A DNA stretch of 64,000 nucleotides from Labyrinthula sp. Ha (taxonomy: Eukaryota; Sar; Bigyra; Labyrinthulida; Labyrinthulaceae): the NCBI GenBank assembly GCA_015227615.1, contig JAALGZ010000015.1, forward strand, positions 521,001 to 585,000. The letters are read 5' to 3'. Under the pieces are notes generated by a model. It worked only from the letters and a program-made list of their open reading frames with translations. It did no database searches and had not been told where the DNA came from. Below, piece by piece: positions 1 through 12,747 of this stretch (positions are counted from its first letter, which is position 1; the number at the start of each line of letters is the position of its first letter). A program made the translations under genes and the position numbers.

Positions 1-2680
1 TTAGATGTTTGTGAGAGCTGAAGATATCTTCAAAATAATCGATGAAAGATCTAAGTCGTGACAAAAAATTTAAATGCTTAAACAATGGTCTTTTTTCTAC
101 AGCTGCTACTGGCACTCAATTTGCTACAAGGTTTCTTGTCTTGAGCAGAACTTCTTTTTCGGTGAAATTCTTGTTAGACTCTATATCGCAAGTTTAGGTT
201 CTTATTCTATTTGTTCTTTCGTGGCATCAGTATACTGTGTGGTAGTTAATAAAGATTGCAGTGCTGGTATACCTGGTCCACCTTTCACGCTCGAAGTTGT
301 CTTTTTTGGCGTTACAATATATAACCCGTATTATTGGCACAATATGAAAACCAGTCCTTGTCATTCTAATCTTCGTCCTTTTGAGTTTTATTTATACGGA
401 GGTTACATGTTTAAGTATATTTAACTGTTGAAAAGCGTTTTTAAATTCTTCATCTTATTCACAGAAACCTACTACGTGATCAGCAAAAGAAAAATGGATG
501 TGATGATATAATCCGATCTGGAATCATAATGTTTCAGGTAAGTTTATTCCTTTTTGATAGAATCGAGGTTGGCGTAAACATAGGTGTGGGCTACGGGACT
601 GTCTGAACCACTCATCTGCGAAGGCCTACTGGTCTGCCTTTTTGGGATCTTTCAACTGGTTAGAGTTTTACATTTTTGTACAAAGGAAATATTACATCAG
701 TTATCTTTCTAGGGATATTTTTTCCAATAGCAAAGTTTACAAGGACTTGTGAGAAATGCTATTGACAGTTTTTGGAAATCTACCGACTAGAGTTTAAACT
801 CTACCCGATGTTACAGGTATTGTTTAATCACATTATCCAGCAGCTTCACTCTGAAAAAACATGATATTTGTTCAAAAAAATCTTCCTGGTAGTCTTGCAA
901 GCCTTGGATGATAGTTTCTAATCATTTTATTGGTAATTTTAGTTAGTAGCCTGAAGGTTGTCTCAAGCAGAGATGTCCAATTAGACCAGCCTGCTTCGTA
1001 TTTAAAGTCCCTTTGCTTATGGCTACAAACGCTGTTTCCATGAGGCAGGTGATCCACAGCCTTGGATCCATACACACCACTTCAATATCCTTCCTATGTT
1101 CTGTTATTTATCATTTTCTGAACTTTTGAAAATGCTATTGAGACCTCATTTCTTATCATATCTGATTTTGGGGCTTTATTGCTTGCTAGAGTCCTGATGA
1201 CTTCAATAACTTCATATGCTCTTAGAGAGTCTGTCGCTGCGTTTTGCGGTGTTTCCGGTTCAAGAATGGGTCTGCAACAATATTTTGTATTTTATTACTT
1301 AAAATATCGGAGAGGTATACCGGAGTTTCTTGCCAAAATTGCAGATAGCCAGTGAATAGTTTAGTTATTCTTTTGATGCCTACCTTGGTCTCCTTCTTAC
1401 CATTTTGTATTTTGCCGTGACTCTTGGAAATTGATTTCTGCCTGCACATTAGTTGATATGTAGTTGGTGTACTATTGGCGTGAATGAGAACTTTGATCCT
1501 TACGACAACTTTGTCTGCGAAAGTATTGTAGTCTTCTGTTGCAGTAGCATTGACGGCAGCTCTGAACTGTTTTTTTCTTCAGAATTCATTGATATCGAGG
1601 TTTCGATTTTTTTTTGTTAGTTTCTTGTATTTGTTGAGAGAGTTTCCTTTCTGACTCGTGTATTTTTTGTATTGGTAGGTGCTGCCTGAAAATTAATTGG
1701 AGAATTTTGATTAGTTAGATGTATGGATCTACTTCTCCAATTTGGTTTGCATTATTCTTTTCTACGTCGTTGCTAACTTCAACTACCAACTCAGGGTTTT
1801 CTCAAAGTTTTACAATCTCTAGAGGTTTTTTCTTGTTGGTTACATTGTATCTCATGATTACAAGGATATTTGTTCGGAGGACGTTCGGGTTGAAGTTGAT
1901 TATTCCGTGCAGATTTTAGGATATCTTTCCGTACCAGGGAACCTTCTACTTCAGAGGGCCGTACTACAACTATAAAATTTATTTCTGCAGCCACCAACTA
2001 CTAATGTAGAAGCATGCGCCGAATCCTTTTTTCCTCGCTTATTTCAGTTGAACTTTGGTCGTTTTTCGACAATTAGGCCATGAGTTTGAAGAAAACTACT
2101 TAGTAGATTTCTATTTATGTTTGGAGGCTTAGAGATTTCATATTTATTGTTTTCCTTCAAGTATTTTCTATCAAACCATTCGTTAAAGCCATGAATCAGT
2201 ACCATTAGTCTCTACCTGTTCCTATTCTTCAGCATCTTTTCCGCCTGTTTCAAAAAGTTTGAGTAACTCAAGTGACCATGGCCAGAGTGTTGGTCATTGA
2301 ACTTAACTAAGAAAAAATTTAGGTTTACCACTGACTTCAATTATGAGTTCAACAATCCTGTCGTTCCAAGCGTTAGCATATGTAACTTACGAAGCGAACC
2401 CTTTTGCTAGGAAGGTATCCAAGTTTTGAACTGGGTTAACAGATGTCTTTTCCTTCAACTCTTTGAAGTTAGTATTGTGAATTTCTTGAATCATTAAGGT
2501 CCTCATCCTTGAGTTGAGTGAAAGAAAGTAGATGACTTTTTTAGCACCAGCTCCATCTGCATTGACGCAGATTATGTTTAGTGCTCTTCTAAATTGGATC
2601 CTACTCCTCACTTCTTCGTTAGATGCAAGAGGGTGTTCATACTCAGAATGCAGCAGCTCATTCCATCCTTGTGTCATTTC
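1..2680 (-). mobile_element. Decayed LINE (non-LTR retrotransposon), reaches the left window edge
   Basis: Read on the minus strand, scattered frames give recognisable pieces in order. Around 2677-2387 is a gag-like or ORF1-like stretch. Around 1880-1800 is a zinc-knuckle-like stretch ending TSRDCKT. Around 1222-1139 comes the start of a LINE reverse transcriptase, with IRTLASNKAPKSDMIRNEV standing for the usual NKAPGPD(G/M)I-NE(V/L) motif. Around 985-890 is NWTSLLETTFRLLTKI, matching the NWRGISLL...K motif. Around 489-457 is ADHVVGFCE, where FADDxVGFC is expected. Stops and frame changes interrupt every part, so it is an old dead copy. Only about 600 bp separate the zinc knuckle from the RT, too little for an APE endonuclease between them. 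This means either a deletion or an R2/NeSL-like layout. The clade is not determined and the left end is outside the window. Confidence 0.65.
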
Positions 2681-3661
2681 TGAAATTATAGTTTTTTTTC
2701 TTTGGGAGCTACGTCTTTAATCTGTGTCAAATCCTAGCTTTATAAACAAAAATTAAACTTATAGCTTTCTGAATTTACAACTATTTAACGCAGGAAGCTA
2801 AGTATTCCCCAGTTAAGGTAAACAATTAAACGCTAGTGGTAGCATAATTGTGGTAGTTCCATAAGAAAACAACTTGAATGTGTAAAGAGACAGTAGCAAT
2901 ATCTAATAGTCAAGGAAAAGAATAATTAAACCGATGGTCTGCGAATCACTGAGCACCAATTAAACTTCTAAATATTTTCGTTTCCAAGGTTGATTATGTA
3001 CATGTGTCCTACAAGAGTATCAGAAGTTGAAAGAGAGAATAAACTTGTCTAACAGTTTCATTTTTGCAGTGATCTGGATATAAAAACACTCAAGGATGTT
3101 CTAACAAAAGTAAAATCGCAATTCAGGGGAATCTTCGTATATTGGCACTGCCTTGTGTCTAAGTATCCACCTATTATACCTCCTCTCAAATATTGAAAGA
3201 ATGAATCTACGTTGCAATTCACTAATTCGGGAAAAATAATGGCTGCAAATTTTTAATTCCTGCGAAAACTATCGGCACTGGGCATTGAAAGTGATTACAG
3301 TGTGGTTACTTACTAGAATATCTTTGAACTTTGTAAATTAGACGTGTTGAAACACATGAGAAAAAAACAAATACTTGGCTAGAATAAGTACTCTTTTAAC
3401 ATGCTCTGGTTCCTAACTTCGTATTTTTTATTTGTCAAGAAGAAAATGAACCACGCGTTGTTTTCTTGATGCACTTATTCTCTCTTAAATTTCTTTCTAG
3501 AAATAGACACTAAAATAATAATAAAACTGGTGTAAACTGAAAACTTTTTAAAGACAACTGAACCAACTAAATACATATTGTCAATGTATAGCCTAACTAA
3601 ATAACATCCGTAAGGCATTCACACTGGAGGCAGAAATTAGGACATCTCCTTCCGTAATACC
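2681..3661. other. Intergenic, no gene seen
   Basis: AT-rich DNA between the decayed LINE and the stop codon of the beta-helix gene. It has no frame of useful length and no repeat that I recognise. It contains the 3' flank of the gene transcribed leftward from 5710. Confidence 0.5.
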
Positions 3662-5710
3662 TTAAATACTTGTTTTACCGGAGTCTTTGACTGCAGCTAA
3701 TCCAAGTTCGACCTTCAACGTATCCGTGTTCATTTTCTTTGGTATTTGTTGGACTTTAATTAATATTACCAAGAAACATACACCAACAAGAAAAAGCATA
3801 ACTGTAGCAATAGCAAACATAATCGAAGACGATTCACTTTCCTCAAATCCTGGGCATGTCTCTGTGCTTACATCCACGTATGTGATAAAGGGTTCATTTT
3901 CCACTTCAAATGTTCCATCGAGCTGGAACTCAGCATCAGGGGAAAAGGAACCCACCTTCAAAAAAATATCTTCATTGTCATTGATATAGTCCACTGCAAT
4001 ACCTGAAGCCTGTATGTTCTTAACTAACAGATTTGAAACAACTGGGTTTCCAGTTACTGCCACGGTACTTGCAAAACTTAGACCTCTGGTGGTAAAACTA
4101 GCTACATCTAGCTCCGCATTTTCATCCTGAGCCAAATAGCTTATAAACTTCGGGTCCGCATGGTTTTCTAAATTTGATACACTGACGCCATCAAGGTTAA
4201 CACTCGTTGCTCCGTCAATTTTAACACCGACTATACCCTTCACAAGATGAAACATAAAATCTCTATTCCTTGCTACGATAATATCTTCATCTTCAGCGAA
4301 GTCTTTAAATTGCTCATCGCTCTCTGTCCACTCTACTAGCGCTTTGGGTAACTTTGTTCTAGAAAGAAAATTCGATAAGTTCTCCATATTCACATCGGAA
4401 CAATTAAACACACCCAAACTACATTTTTCTAAAACGGCATGTTTCAACCCAGCAAATCTTATTTGAAAGTCACTCAAGACATTAGAAACGTACAAATCAG
4501 TCACGGGATCTCTTGCAATATCAAGGTCAAAGACTGCACCAAATACATCAGTTAAAGGTGTACTATCATCATCCTGTTGTAATACTAGCGGTGCGAGCTC
4601 AACAGCAGCAAGTGATAAATTAGTAACAGAAACATTTACCAGCTCAATATCAAAAGTAGTAGCTGTGAGCAAGGATCGATTAGATGCACGCACGTTGTCT
4701 AAGTCTTCAGAAGAAAAGTCTCCAACATTGACAACTGGATGAATAATAACTCCAGAGAGAAGCGAACCATCAGGTAAACCATCAGTTAGAGTTATGAATA
4801 ACTTCTTCCACGGATAAAGCTCATCTTCATCAAAGTCGCCTTCTCCCAAAAGAAAAAGAACAGTATTCAAGACCTCATGTCTTAAAAATTCTTCAGACTC
4901 TCTGAGGTTGATAAACTCAGGTAAATCCTCCAAAAGCGCAACAGCAGGGAATGTATCAAGATGAAGAGAAACGGATTGCAAGGAAAATATAGCTTGACTA
5001 AACCTTCCAGAAACGGGAACATCTCTTCTTGAGTTCTGGATGTCCACATTTATCATTTCTACATGTTTTGCTGAATTTAAACTAATTCCCGCAACTTCAA
5101 AGTTTTCAATTACCAAATTTTCCAGAACAACATCCTCACAAAAGTTTCCATGGATACCATGATGAGCGCTTTTCCCCAGAGTTCCATTAAAAATACGAAT
5201 TTGGGATCCAAACACAAACGTATCATCGTCTGCGAAATCTGCTGGTCCTGCATCAGGTCCAAAAGGTGCGTTCGCGAGGGTTATAAGTGCAAAAAAACGC
5301 TGAAATAGCGCATGCAACTCACTTTGCTCAATCGTGAAACCATTTAAGTCCAAGGATACTCCCGTTGTTTCTATACTGACTGCAGTGAAAAATCCTAAGA
5401 CAAAGCTCTTCGTCAAAAACTGCTCATCCAGATTCTGAGAAGCGTTAAATGTCGCGTAAGGGTGAAAAAGAAGTTCAACCTGTTCATCCAACTCTCCATA
5501 GGCAATGGCTTTAATCGTTTCTGCGCAACTGCCATCAACTACGCAGTTCTGCTTCGGTTCAAACACTATATCTTCACTTAAAATGTAATCCCCTGGCTGG
5601 GTTATGATATAAGTACCTCTATCAAAGTCTTCTTGGCTTAAGTACGTCTGTGCGCAACTTCTTCGCAATAAACACACGAAAATTAGTTTCCAAAGTTGAT
5701 TCGTTAACAT
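3662..5710 (-). CDS. Large secreted/type I membrane right-handed beta-helix protein
   Basis: A single uninterrupted frame of 682 aa from ATG. Residues 1-20 look like a signal peptide: a hydrophobic core WKLIFVCLL, then a likely cleavage after SCAQ. The N-terminal domain has the phrase TYIITQPGDYILSEDIVFEP, followed by short beta-strand repeats typical of pectate-lyase-like parallel beta-helices, such as VSLDLNGFTIEQS, IRIFNGTLG and VVLENLVIENFEVAGISLN. NxS/T sites are frequent. About 21 hydrophobic residues (roughly 631-651) form one transmembrane helix, followed by a 31-residue basic tail, so most of the protein should lie outside the cell or in the lumen. I see no conserved catalytic set of a polysaccharide lyase or epimerase. 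A carbohydrate-binding, adhesion or wall role is inference. The gene stands alone: the nearest neighbour is over 4 kb upstream. Confidence 0.85.
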   Translation of the reverse strand: MLTNQLWKLIFVCLLRRSCAQTYLSQEDFDRGTYIITQPGDYILSEDIVFEPKQNCVVDGSCAETIKAIAYGELDEQVELLFHPYATFNASQNLDEQFLTKSFVLGFFTAVSIETTGVSLDLNGFTIEQSELHALFQRFFALITLANAPFGPDAGPADFADDDTFVFGSQIRIFNGTLGKSAHHGIHGNFCEDVVLENLVIENFEVAGISLNSAKHVEMINVDIQNSRRDVPVSGRFSQAIFSLQSVSLHLDTFPAVALLEDLPEFINLRESEEFLRHEVLNTVLFLLGEGDFDEDELYPWKKLFITLTDGLPDGSLLSGVIIHPVVNVGDFSSEDLDNVRASNRSLLTATTFDIELVNVSVTNLSLAAVELAPLVLQQDDDSTPLTDVFGAVFDLDIARDPVTDLYVSNVLSDFQIRFAGLKHAVLEKCSLGVFNCSDVNMENLSNFLSRTKLPKALVEWTESDEQFKDFAEDEDIIVARNRDFMFHLVKGIVGVKIDGATSVNLDGVSVSNLENHADPKFISYLAQDENAELDVASFTTRGLSFASTVAVTGNPVVSNLLVKNIQASGIAVDYINDNEDIFLKVGSFSPDAEFQLDGTFEVENEPFITYVDVSTETCPGFEESESSSIMFAIATVMLFLVGVCFLVILIKVQQIPKKMNTDTLKVELGLAAVKDSGKTSI

Positions 5711-6509
5711 TTTTCAGGTTGTATTTAACGGCCAAATAGTGCACAGAAAAGTCTGTTGGATTAAGTTTTGTAAACTTGGAAAAAACAGCTTAACACGTTT
5801 GAATTGAATGATTATACACACTTAAGTAATAGAAGTTCTAATATTTCTCCTATCATTTCTCCTTATGTTTCGCCCGGGAAATTATCAGACCACTCCCAGT
5901 TACAAGTTAGTATTGTTTGTGTAGTCGCGGTTAAATTGACCAGTGCCTTCGGGTTATGGGAATCGCAGGGATACTTGATACGTTTGAGATTCCTCCGGGC
6001 TGTTTCAGGGAAGAAAGAAATTTATATTCAGTTGTTTGTTCGTGAGAATTATAGCGCGGAAGGATTTACTATATCCATTATAAGTTAGCTGGGAATATCA
6101 AAGAATTACTTTATTCTGTGGTAATGTAATATTAAACCCATACAAAGAAGTAACAGAGTGATGAGTAATTCTCAAAATGTACGACTTTGCCTGTCTTGTT
6201 TATTAGAGGAAGTATATGCGAAAATTATTATATCCCCAACTTCACATAATATAAAGGTCGGGCTTATGAAGCACACTGTGTTTATTTTTCCTGTCCCACA
6301 CGTTTTGGGGGGGGGGTTCCCATAATTTATACAATATTCAGTTTCTGGTTCTGGTCAATATTTAGAACCTGCATTTGCTCGAATAACTATATTCATTAGT
6401 GGCTGTCCAATTGTTGAAGTCAATGAGTGTAAGCTTAGATTTAGTTTACTTATTGGATGAATGGGATCAAATTACTTGTGTTGTTAATATCAACTCTGTC
6501 TGATCTAAA
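5711..6509. other. Intergenic, no gene seen
   Basis: This is the upstream flank of the beta-helix gene. A 94-codon plus-strand frame at 5804-6088 starts with TTG and has no recognisable content, so I do not count it. A run of ten G lies near 6308. Confidence 0.5.
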
Positions 6510-6992
6510 TAGGGCCTTGATTTGATTTATTGATAATTTTTCAATAAGAATTTTCCTCAAATTTTTCTTATTGATTGACTCTGATAATTCTAGAATCATT
6601 TTGATTGATTATTGATAATCATTTGATTCTCGATATAAGGCTGCGTCACAAGGCCCTGGTCCAAATGACAAAAAAAAATACTTTTTCATTTTTGTGCCGT
6701 AAGCAAAGATTAAAGAAAATAGCATCATGTTCCAGCCACATTCTATTGCCGGATTATTCCCATAGCATTTGATCAATTTTTGAAGGTATACATACCGTGC
6801 AGAGCAAAAGTAAAAAACTTTCGGAAATTTAGAACAGGGTTGCATAGTCCATGTTTATTCTGATAATCATTGGATAATCAAAAGAAAATCAGAATCATTT
6901 GAAAAAAATCAAAAACCTATTTCTTTTTTTAAAAATCAGAATGAAAATAATTGTCATATAATGACTTATAATTTTTATCAAATGCCGCCCTA
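6510..6992. mobile_element. hAT-like MITE, degraded copy of the TAGGGSNG family
   Basis: The left end reads TAGGGCCTTGATTTGATTTA and the right end, on the other strand, TAGGGCGGCATTTGATAAAA. The interior is dense in ATTGATTATC and GATAATCA motifs. The same two end types (TTTGATTTATTGATAA and TTTGATAAAAATTAT) bound the elements at 36153-36395 and 57127-57887. No transposase is encoded. I do not find a matching 8-bp duplication around this copy, so it is probably older. Family membership rests on end sequence and interior composition. Confidence 0.6.
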
Positions 6993-9823
6993 AGTCATTA
7001 TTAAGCTCGGAAGCTTCAATATGTCTGCTTGGGATAAGCTACTGTACATTTGCTATAGTTTGTTTAATGAACCTGTTAAACGATGATATTTTTCCTTTAG
7101 GTTTTAATTCCCTCACGAAAAGTGTTCTTTGACTGTGATCAGTGCTTACACTACAAGCGGTTTGGTTTTACCTATAGTTACTTCCAAGTTTACGTTTTGA
7201 GGAATATCTGAAATGTTGTAGATCTAACGTTGTTATTGGCTTTTTAGTTGATTCTCCAAAATTTTCATAATTGACTTAAGGTAAGGAGCGCCATACTACT
7301 TAGCACTATTGGCCATTTAATATGAGAGTAGCAACTCATACGTGCCTAAAATCTGAGAGAGTTTTGGCGATTAAGTACTAATACCACGGTGTTAAGACAA
7401 CTTTTTAATAATTCGTGGCACTCGCACTTATTCTGTAACAAATATTGTAGAAGAAAAGTTTTGAAGGGGGAAATATTTTTCTAAAGATTCATGTACTACA
7501 ATTTAAGTCACCGTAGCACCTTCACGTCAGCTATTAATATAAGTCTATGTGTGTGATTATGACAGAAAAATCTTGGAGTTGGCTCGATTTATTTTACAAA
7601 TGATCATGAAATCCGATTGAAACTCTCATCATTGTGCTCAACTTGGCAACATCAGCTCCTAATTTGAGGCGTTTCAGGAATATACCGTTAAATACTTGTA
7701 GTAGGTGAGCTTGTATCTTCTAGAAAGCAATAGTGTTCTTAATAGTAAGGCTGCCCGCTTTCTGATCTTATTATCTAAGCAATAGAATAAGTTTCTCCAA
7801 ACTAGAGATGAATAGCACATGGTCAGTTGCTGCCTAACATTATTAAAGATTTGGTTCTCAAAGGATTATTCTTTTCTACTAGTAAAATTTGGTATGATGG
7901 TGGTTTTATAACTATATACAATTTTTCAGTTCTAAGTTCTCGTACTAAGATGAAAAATATACTTAAGTTCTTAATCAGGAATGTTATAAGCCTAACTGAA
8001 GAATGATTGGTTGCCTAGGCCTATTAAGATTGTAACACTTAACTCTTTGCAAAATAAACCCAAAGAAGAACTTTCAAAATGAAGTTATATGTCATACCAT
8101 AACTAAAAATTGCAGTCGTTGGATAGAACATGAAACTATAATAAAAATTCACGAGCTTAATTTTGAGTGAGCATTCAGTCGTGAGCATGATTCAACTATC
8201 CAAGCAAAAGTAGATATATTTTAAGAGAAATATAGCCTGTAACCACCTAAACAAGCAAAACTTATTTGGATTTTTTGTATTAGCTATAGGCATGGATTAA
8301 ATACCAGTAGAATTCAGTGGTTGAAAGGAACTTGATGAAGTTAACCTTATGAGAGGATTTAAGAAATATGGTTAGCGGTTATGTCTCAAAACTTAATTGT
8401 ATTTTGTACTAAGGATTTGACCTTGTGTTGATAAGTGAGAAAGTGTTTCATGTATGGTCAATAATATAGTGGCTTTGCTAAAAGTTTAGATAAAATGCAG
8501 TTGCAGTAAGGCCAAAACCATGCTAAAGTCAATGTAATCTTTTCCCAAGTGGTGCCCAGCAACCCAATGCACAGTGGGGTGATATAATAAATATAAAGTA
8601 GTATATTATCACAAAATGTGGCCCTGTGTATCGCGGTTCCTCTTACTTATTTTCGTAGATGGAGAAAAGTGTTCATCCATATGGGTAGGGCAACATATAG
8701 AAGAAAACGAATTCGCCCACCAATCGCACTGGCCAAGGGGTTAGGTGAAGAAAATAAGCAATATTTAGGAACTGATTATGGTAGATCGAAATCTGTAAAA
8801 GCTAAGGACCTCTCAGAGGAGTATACACATTCTTAATGATGGGAGGTTCGGAGTTCTCAAAGATTGTAAAAAAGCTCCAAACTAGCTGAATGCAGAAGGT
8901 AGAATATTTTTCTACTTTTCGAAACAATTTACTTTTCACGGCGTTTGCAAGACAGAGGTTACTATGACTTTTGAAAGGAAATCTGAGGAAACACCTCGTG
9001 TTTGTCTCAGCAACAGGGGAATTGAAACTGAAAACAAATAACTTTCCAAAATCATGTATTTTTGAAATGAAGCTGGCAGAAATTTAATTGGTATCCATTC
9101 TCAAGAAGGCAATGACTATTTCCATAGAGTATCAAATCACACAAATTTTACTAAACCGCAATTTGCTGCCTGCTTCAATAGCATGCTGGACTAAGAAAAT
9201 GCCTACAGTAGTAGTAACGCCTGTAGCACCTCTGCTGCGACCTCCGCGCAATTGACTGCTTTGAATCGAAACCTTTCTTAGGGAAACCTCTTCTACTTAA
9301 TTTTACTTTTCTCGTATTTACTTCTTTAGTTATATTTCAAACAAAATAACTCAAAATGAGAAAAGATAAATATTTAGTTGAGAATATTTTTTTTCAGATT
9401 TTGATATAAACTCAACTAATTATGGAAACTCGAAGTATCTGTAACGGATGATTGAGTCTTCTGCTTGACTAAACCAACTTTGAAGGCACTTCTCATGATA
9501 CGAAACTTAGCCAAGAGCAGCGGAAATAATTTCTATAGCAAGATAAAAACGAGGAATTGCATTTCTTTACCCCAACGTCAAACTAAACCAAAACAATAAT
9601 AAAATATTTTACATCAGACGGACTGATAAGAAAAGTATCTTGGGCAGACTAATTCCAAAACAATTGCTTAATCATTTCCTGTTTATTCTTCTGTCTATAT
9701 TTAATATTGCGGAAGCCATTGTTTGCATATATTGAGAAAAGCGATGAAACTAAACCATTGTTTTCTTCAAGACTTGAAGAGAAAAATAATTCCAAAGGTA
9801 GAAAAACAATTCCGGATACTTTA
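6993..9823. other. Intergenic, no gene seen
   Basis: AT-rich DNA with stops in all frames. The longest plus-strand frame here (8618-8836) begins with GTG, not ATG, and shows no family resemblance. An imperfect 11-bp inverted repeat (8579-8589 against 8602-8612) could form a short AT hairpin. Nothing else is supported. Confidence 0.5.
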
Positions 9824-10924
<1,101 letters not shown>

Positions 10925-10983
10925 ATCTTAAGTTGGTTTTCTTTCTTTCATGACAAATTCAGGAAATGCTAGCCGACAGTTGA

Positions 10984-12468
10984 TTATGGACTTAAAGGAA
11001 CTAAAGGTTTGTTTTTTCCTATCGCAAACACATGGAAACCGATATCTCTTAGTTGTGCATGGTCAACTAAATTTCTTCCATCAAAGAAGAACGCTGGCTT
11101 TTCCATCACTTCAAAAACTTGTTTGTAGTCAAGCTCTTTAAATTCGTCCCACTCAGTCAGCACAGCTAACCCGTGAGTGCCAGATGCTGCTTCGGCCACA
11201 TTATTACAACGCGTAACAAGTTTTTCAACCTGGCCGAGATCGCAGCCCGCATACTTGAGTGCTTCGAGCATATCTTCTTCACGTACTTTTGGATCATAGA
11301 CCTGGATTCTCGCACCTTCTTCAAGCAAAGATTTCATGACATATGCCGCTGCTGTTTCTCTGGTATCTCCAGTATCCTTCTTAAACGCAAATCCAAGAAT
11401 ACCAATCTTTTTACCCGTAACAGTATTGAACATTCTTTCAATCATAATTTTACTAAATCTCTTCTTTTGGTAGTCATTCATAACAACCACCTAAATATAT
11501 AACAAAAAGAAAAAGAATACTTGATTCCAATATTCTGCAACTTCTGTCAAACCAAAAGTTTCACAGAGATATACTAGATTAAGAATATCTTTTTGAAAAC
11601 AAGATCCTCCAAAACCCACACTGGCCTTCAAGAAATACTTTCCAATTCTCTTATCAGCGCCTACAGCTCTGGCAACTTCATCCACATCAGCTCCACTCAC
11701 CTCACAAAGTGCACTGATACTGTTAATACTACTGATTCTTTGAGCCAGGAAGGCGTTTGCAACAAGTTTACTCAGTTCAGAACTCCAAAGATTTGTTGTT
11801 AAAACTCTTTCCTTTGGAACCCAATTTTGATAAACACTAGAAAGTGTGTCGACAGCCCATTTTGACTCTTCATTTCCACCAATCAACACTCTGCAAGGAT
11901 CGCGAAGATCTTCAATACCAGTTCCTTCTGCAAGAAATTCTGGGTTTGAAAGAACAGCCCAGTTAGGTTTTCCATTAAAGTTCTTTCTCTTCACTGAAGA
12001 TAGAATTCTTTGAATAGATTCAGCTGTTCTAACTGGAACAGTACTCTTTTCTACAATTATTTTCTTTCCTGGAATATCTTTAATTATATTTGCTACAGTT
12101 CTCGCACAAAGCTCACAATTCTTAATATCAGCTGCTCTCCCAGCTCCTAATCCACTTAATTTTGTTGGAGTGTTGACTGAGATGAAAATAATGTCCGCTG
12201 CCTTAATATTCGATTCGATATCAGTAGAAAAGAAAAGATTTTTATTTCTACACTTAGAGATAATCTCAGCCAATCCAGGTTCGTAAATTGGAAGCTCGTT
12301 CAGATCCTCTGAGTTCCACCTGTCAATCTGTGCTTGTGATATGTCCAGGACGGAAACTGTGATATCAGGACACTTTTCTGCAATAACTGCCATTGTAGGT
12401 CCTCCGACATATCCTGCACCCATACATGCTATCCTCAAATCTTTTTTGATTGCTTCAGTTTGCGACAT
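10984..12468 (-). CDS. UGDH: UDP-glucose 6-dehydrogenase, one 30-nt intron
   Basis: Exon 1 is 12468-11521 and exon 2 is 11490-10984. Joined they give 484 aa (human 494). The enzyme oxidises UDP-glucose to UDP-glucuronate with two NAD+, supplying precursors for wall, matrix or glycan polymers in the cytosol. Visible features are the Rossmann motif GAGYVGGPT (residues 18-26), the NTPTK loop (99-103), SNPEFLAEG (174-182), [15 protein letters not shown] with the conserved lysine (226-240), and [10 protein letters not shown] with catalytic Cys290. After the junction come [28 protein letters not shown]-like VYDPKV and FFDGRN. The junction [13 protein letters not shown] matches the family exactly. 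Without splicing, the first frame ends at the TAG that closes the intron. The C-terminus lacks the long disordered tail of animal enzymes. Confidence 0.95.
11491..11520 (-). other. 30-nt GT-AG spliceosomal intron in UGDH
   Basis: On the minus strand it begins GTATTCTTTTTC and ends ATATATTTAG. Phase 0, very pyrimidine-rich. Removing it joins two halves of UGDH without loss or gain of residues. Its length is a multiple of three, but its own final TAG is an in-frame stop, so retention would truncate the enzyme. Confidence 0.92.
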
Positions 12469-12549
12469 CTTACTTCAGGAGATTTTGTTTATTCTTTGCT
12501 TTTGGGTTTTCAACGTTTCTTCTGTTGAATCTGGAACTTTGTTAATGGG

Positions 12550-12747
12550 ATGTTGAAGATGGATACGGATAATCCGATTTTTGCGAATGGGACTTATTCC
12601 AGGAAATTTCATCCGTTTAGGTGGGACAACTCTTTTCCTCTCATTGAATATGAAGCGCACTTAATTTATGAGCTGCCATTTGGCAGCAACAATGACTCAA
12701 CTAGGGAAAAATATACTATATATCAAGTATGGATATATGTAACTTAA
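12550..12747 (+). CDS. Small orphan ORF divergent from UGDH, possibly a first exon or fragment
   Basis: An ATG-started frame of 65 codons (a second ATG follows at 12559), 81 bp from the UGDH start on the opposite strand. I recognise no family. The first 55 residues look coding in composition (NGTYSRKFHPFRWDN, EYEAHLIYELPFG) and are richer in GC than the surrounding DNA. The last residues (YTIYQVWIYVT) run into AT-rich sequence after a GTATGG at 12727, which could be a splice donor. Removing candidate introns of 22-66 nt gives only short further frames, one of them hydrophobic, so I cannot complete it. It may be a short gene, a first exon, or a truncated relic. Confidence 0.3.
   Translation: MLKMDTDNPIFANGTYSRKFHPFRWDNSFPLIEYEAHLIYELPFGSNNDSTREKYTIYQVWIYVT

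Noticed and set aside
5804-6088. 94-codon frame divergent from the beta-helix gene
   Set aside because: Starts with TTG, has no family resemblance, and lies in ordinary flanking DNA.
8618-8836. 72-codon basic ORF
   Set aside because: Starts with GTG and matches nothing; probably chance.
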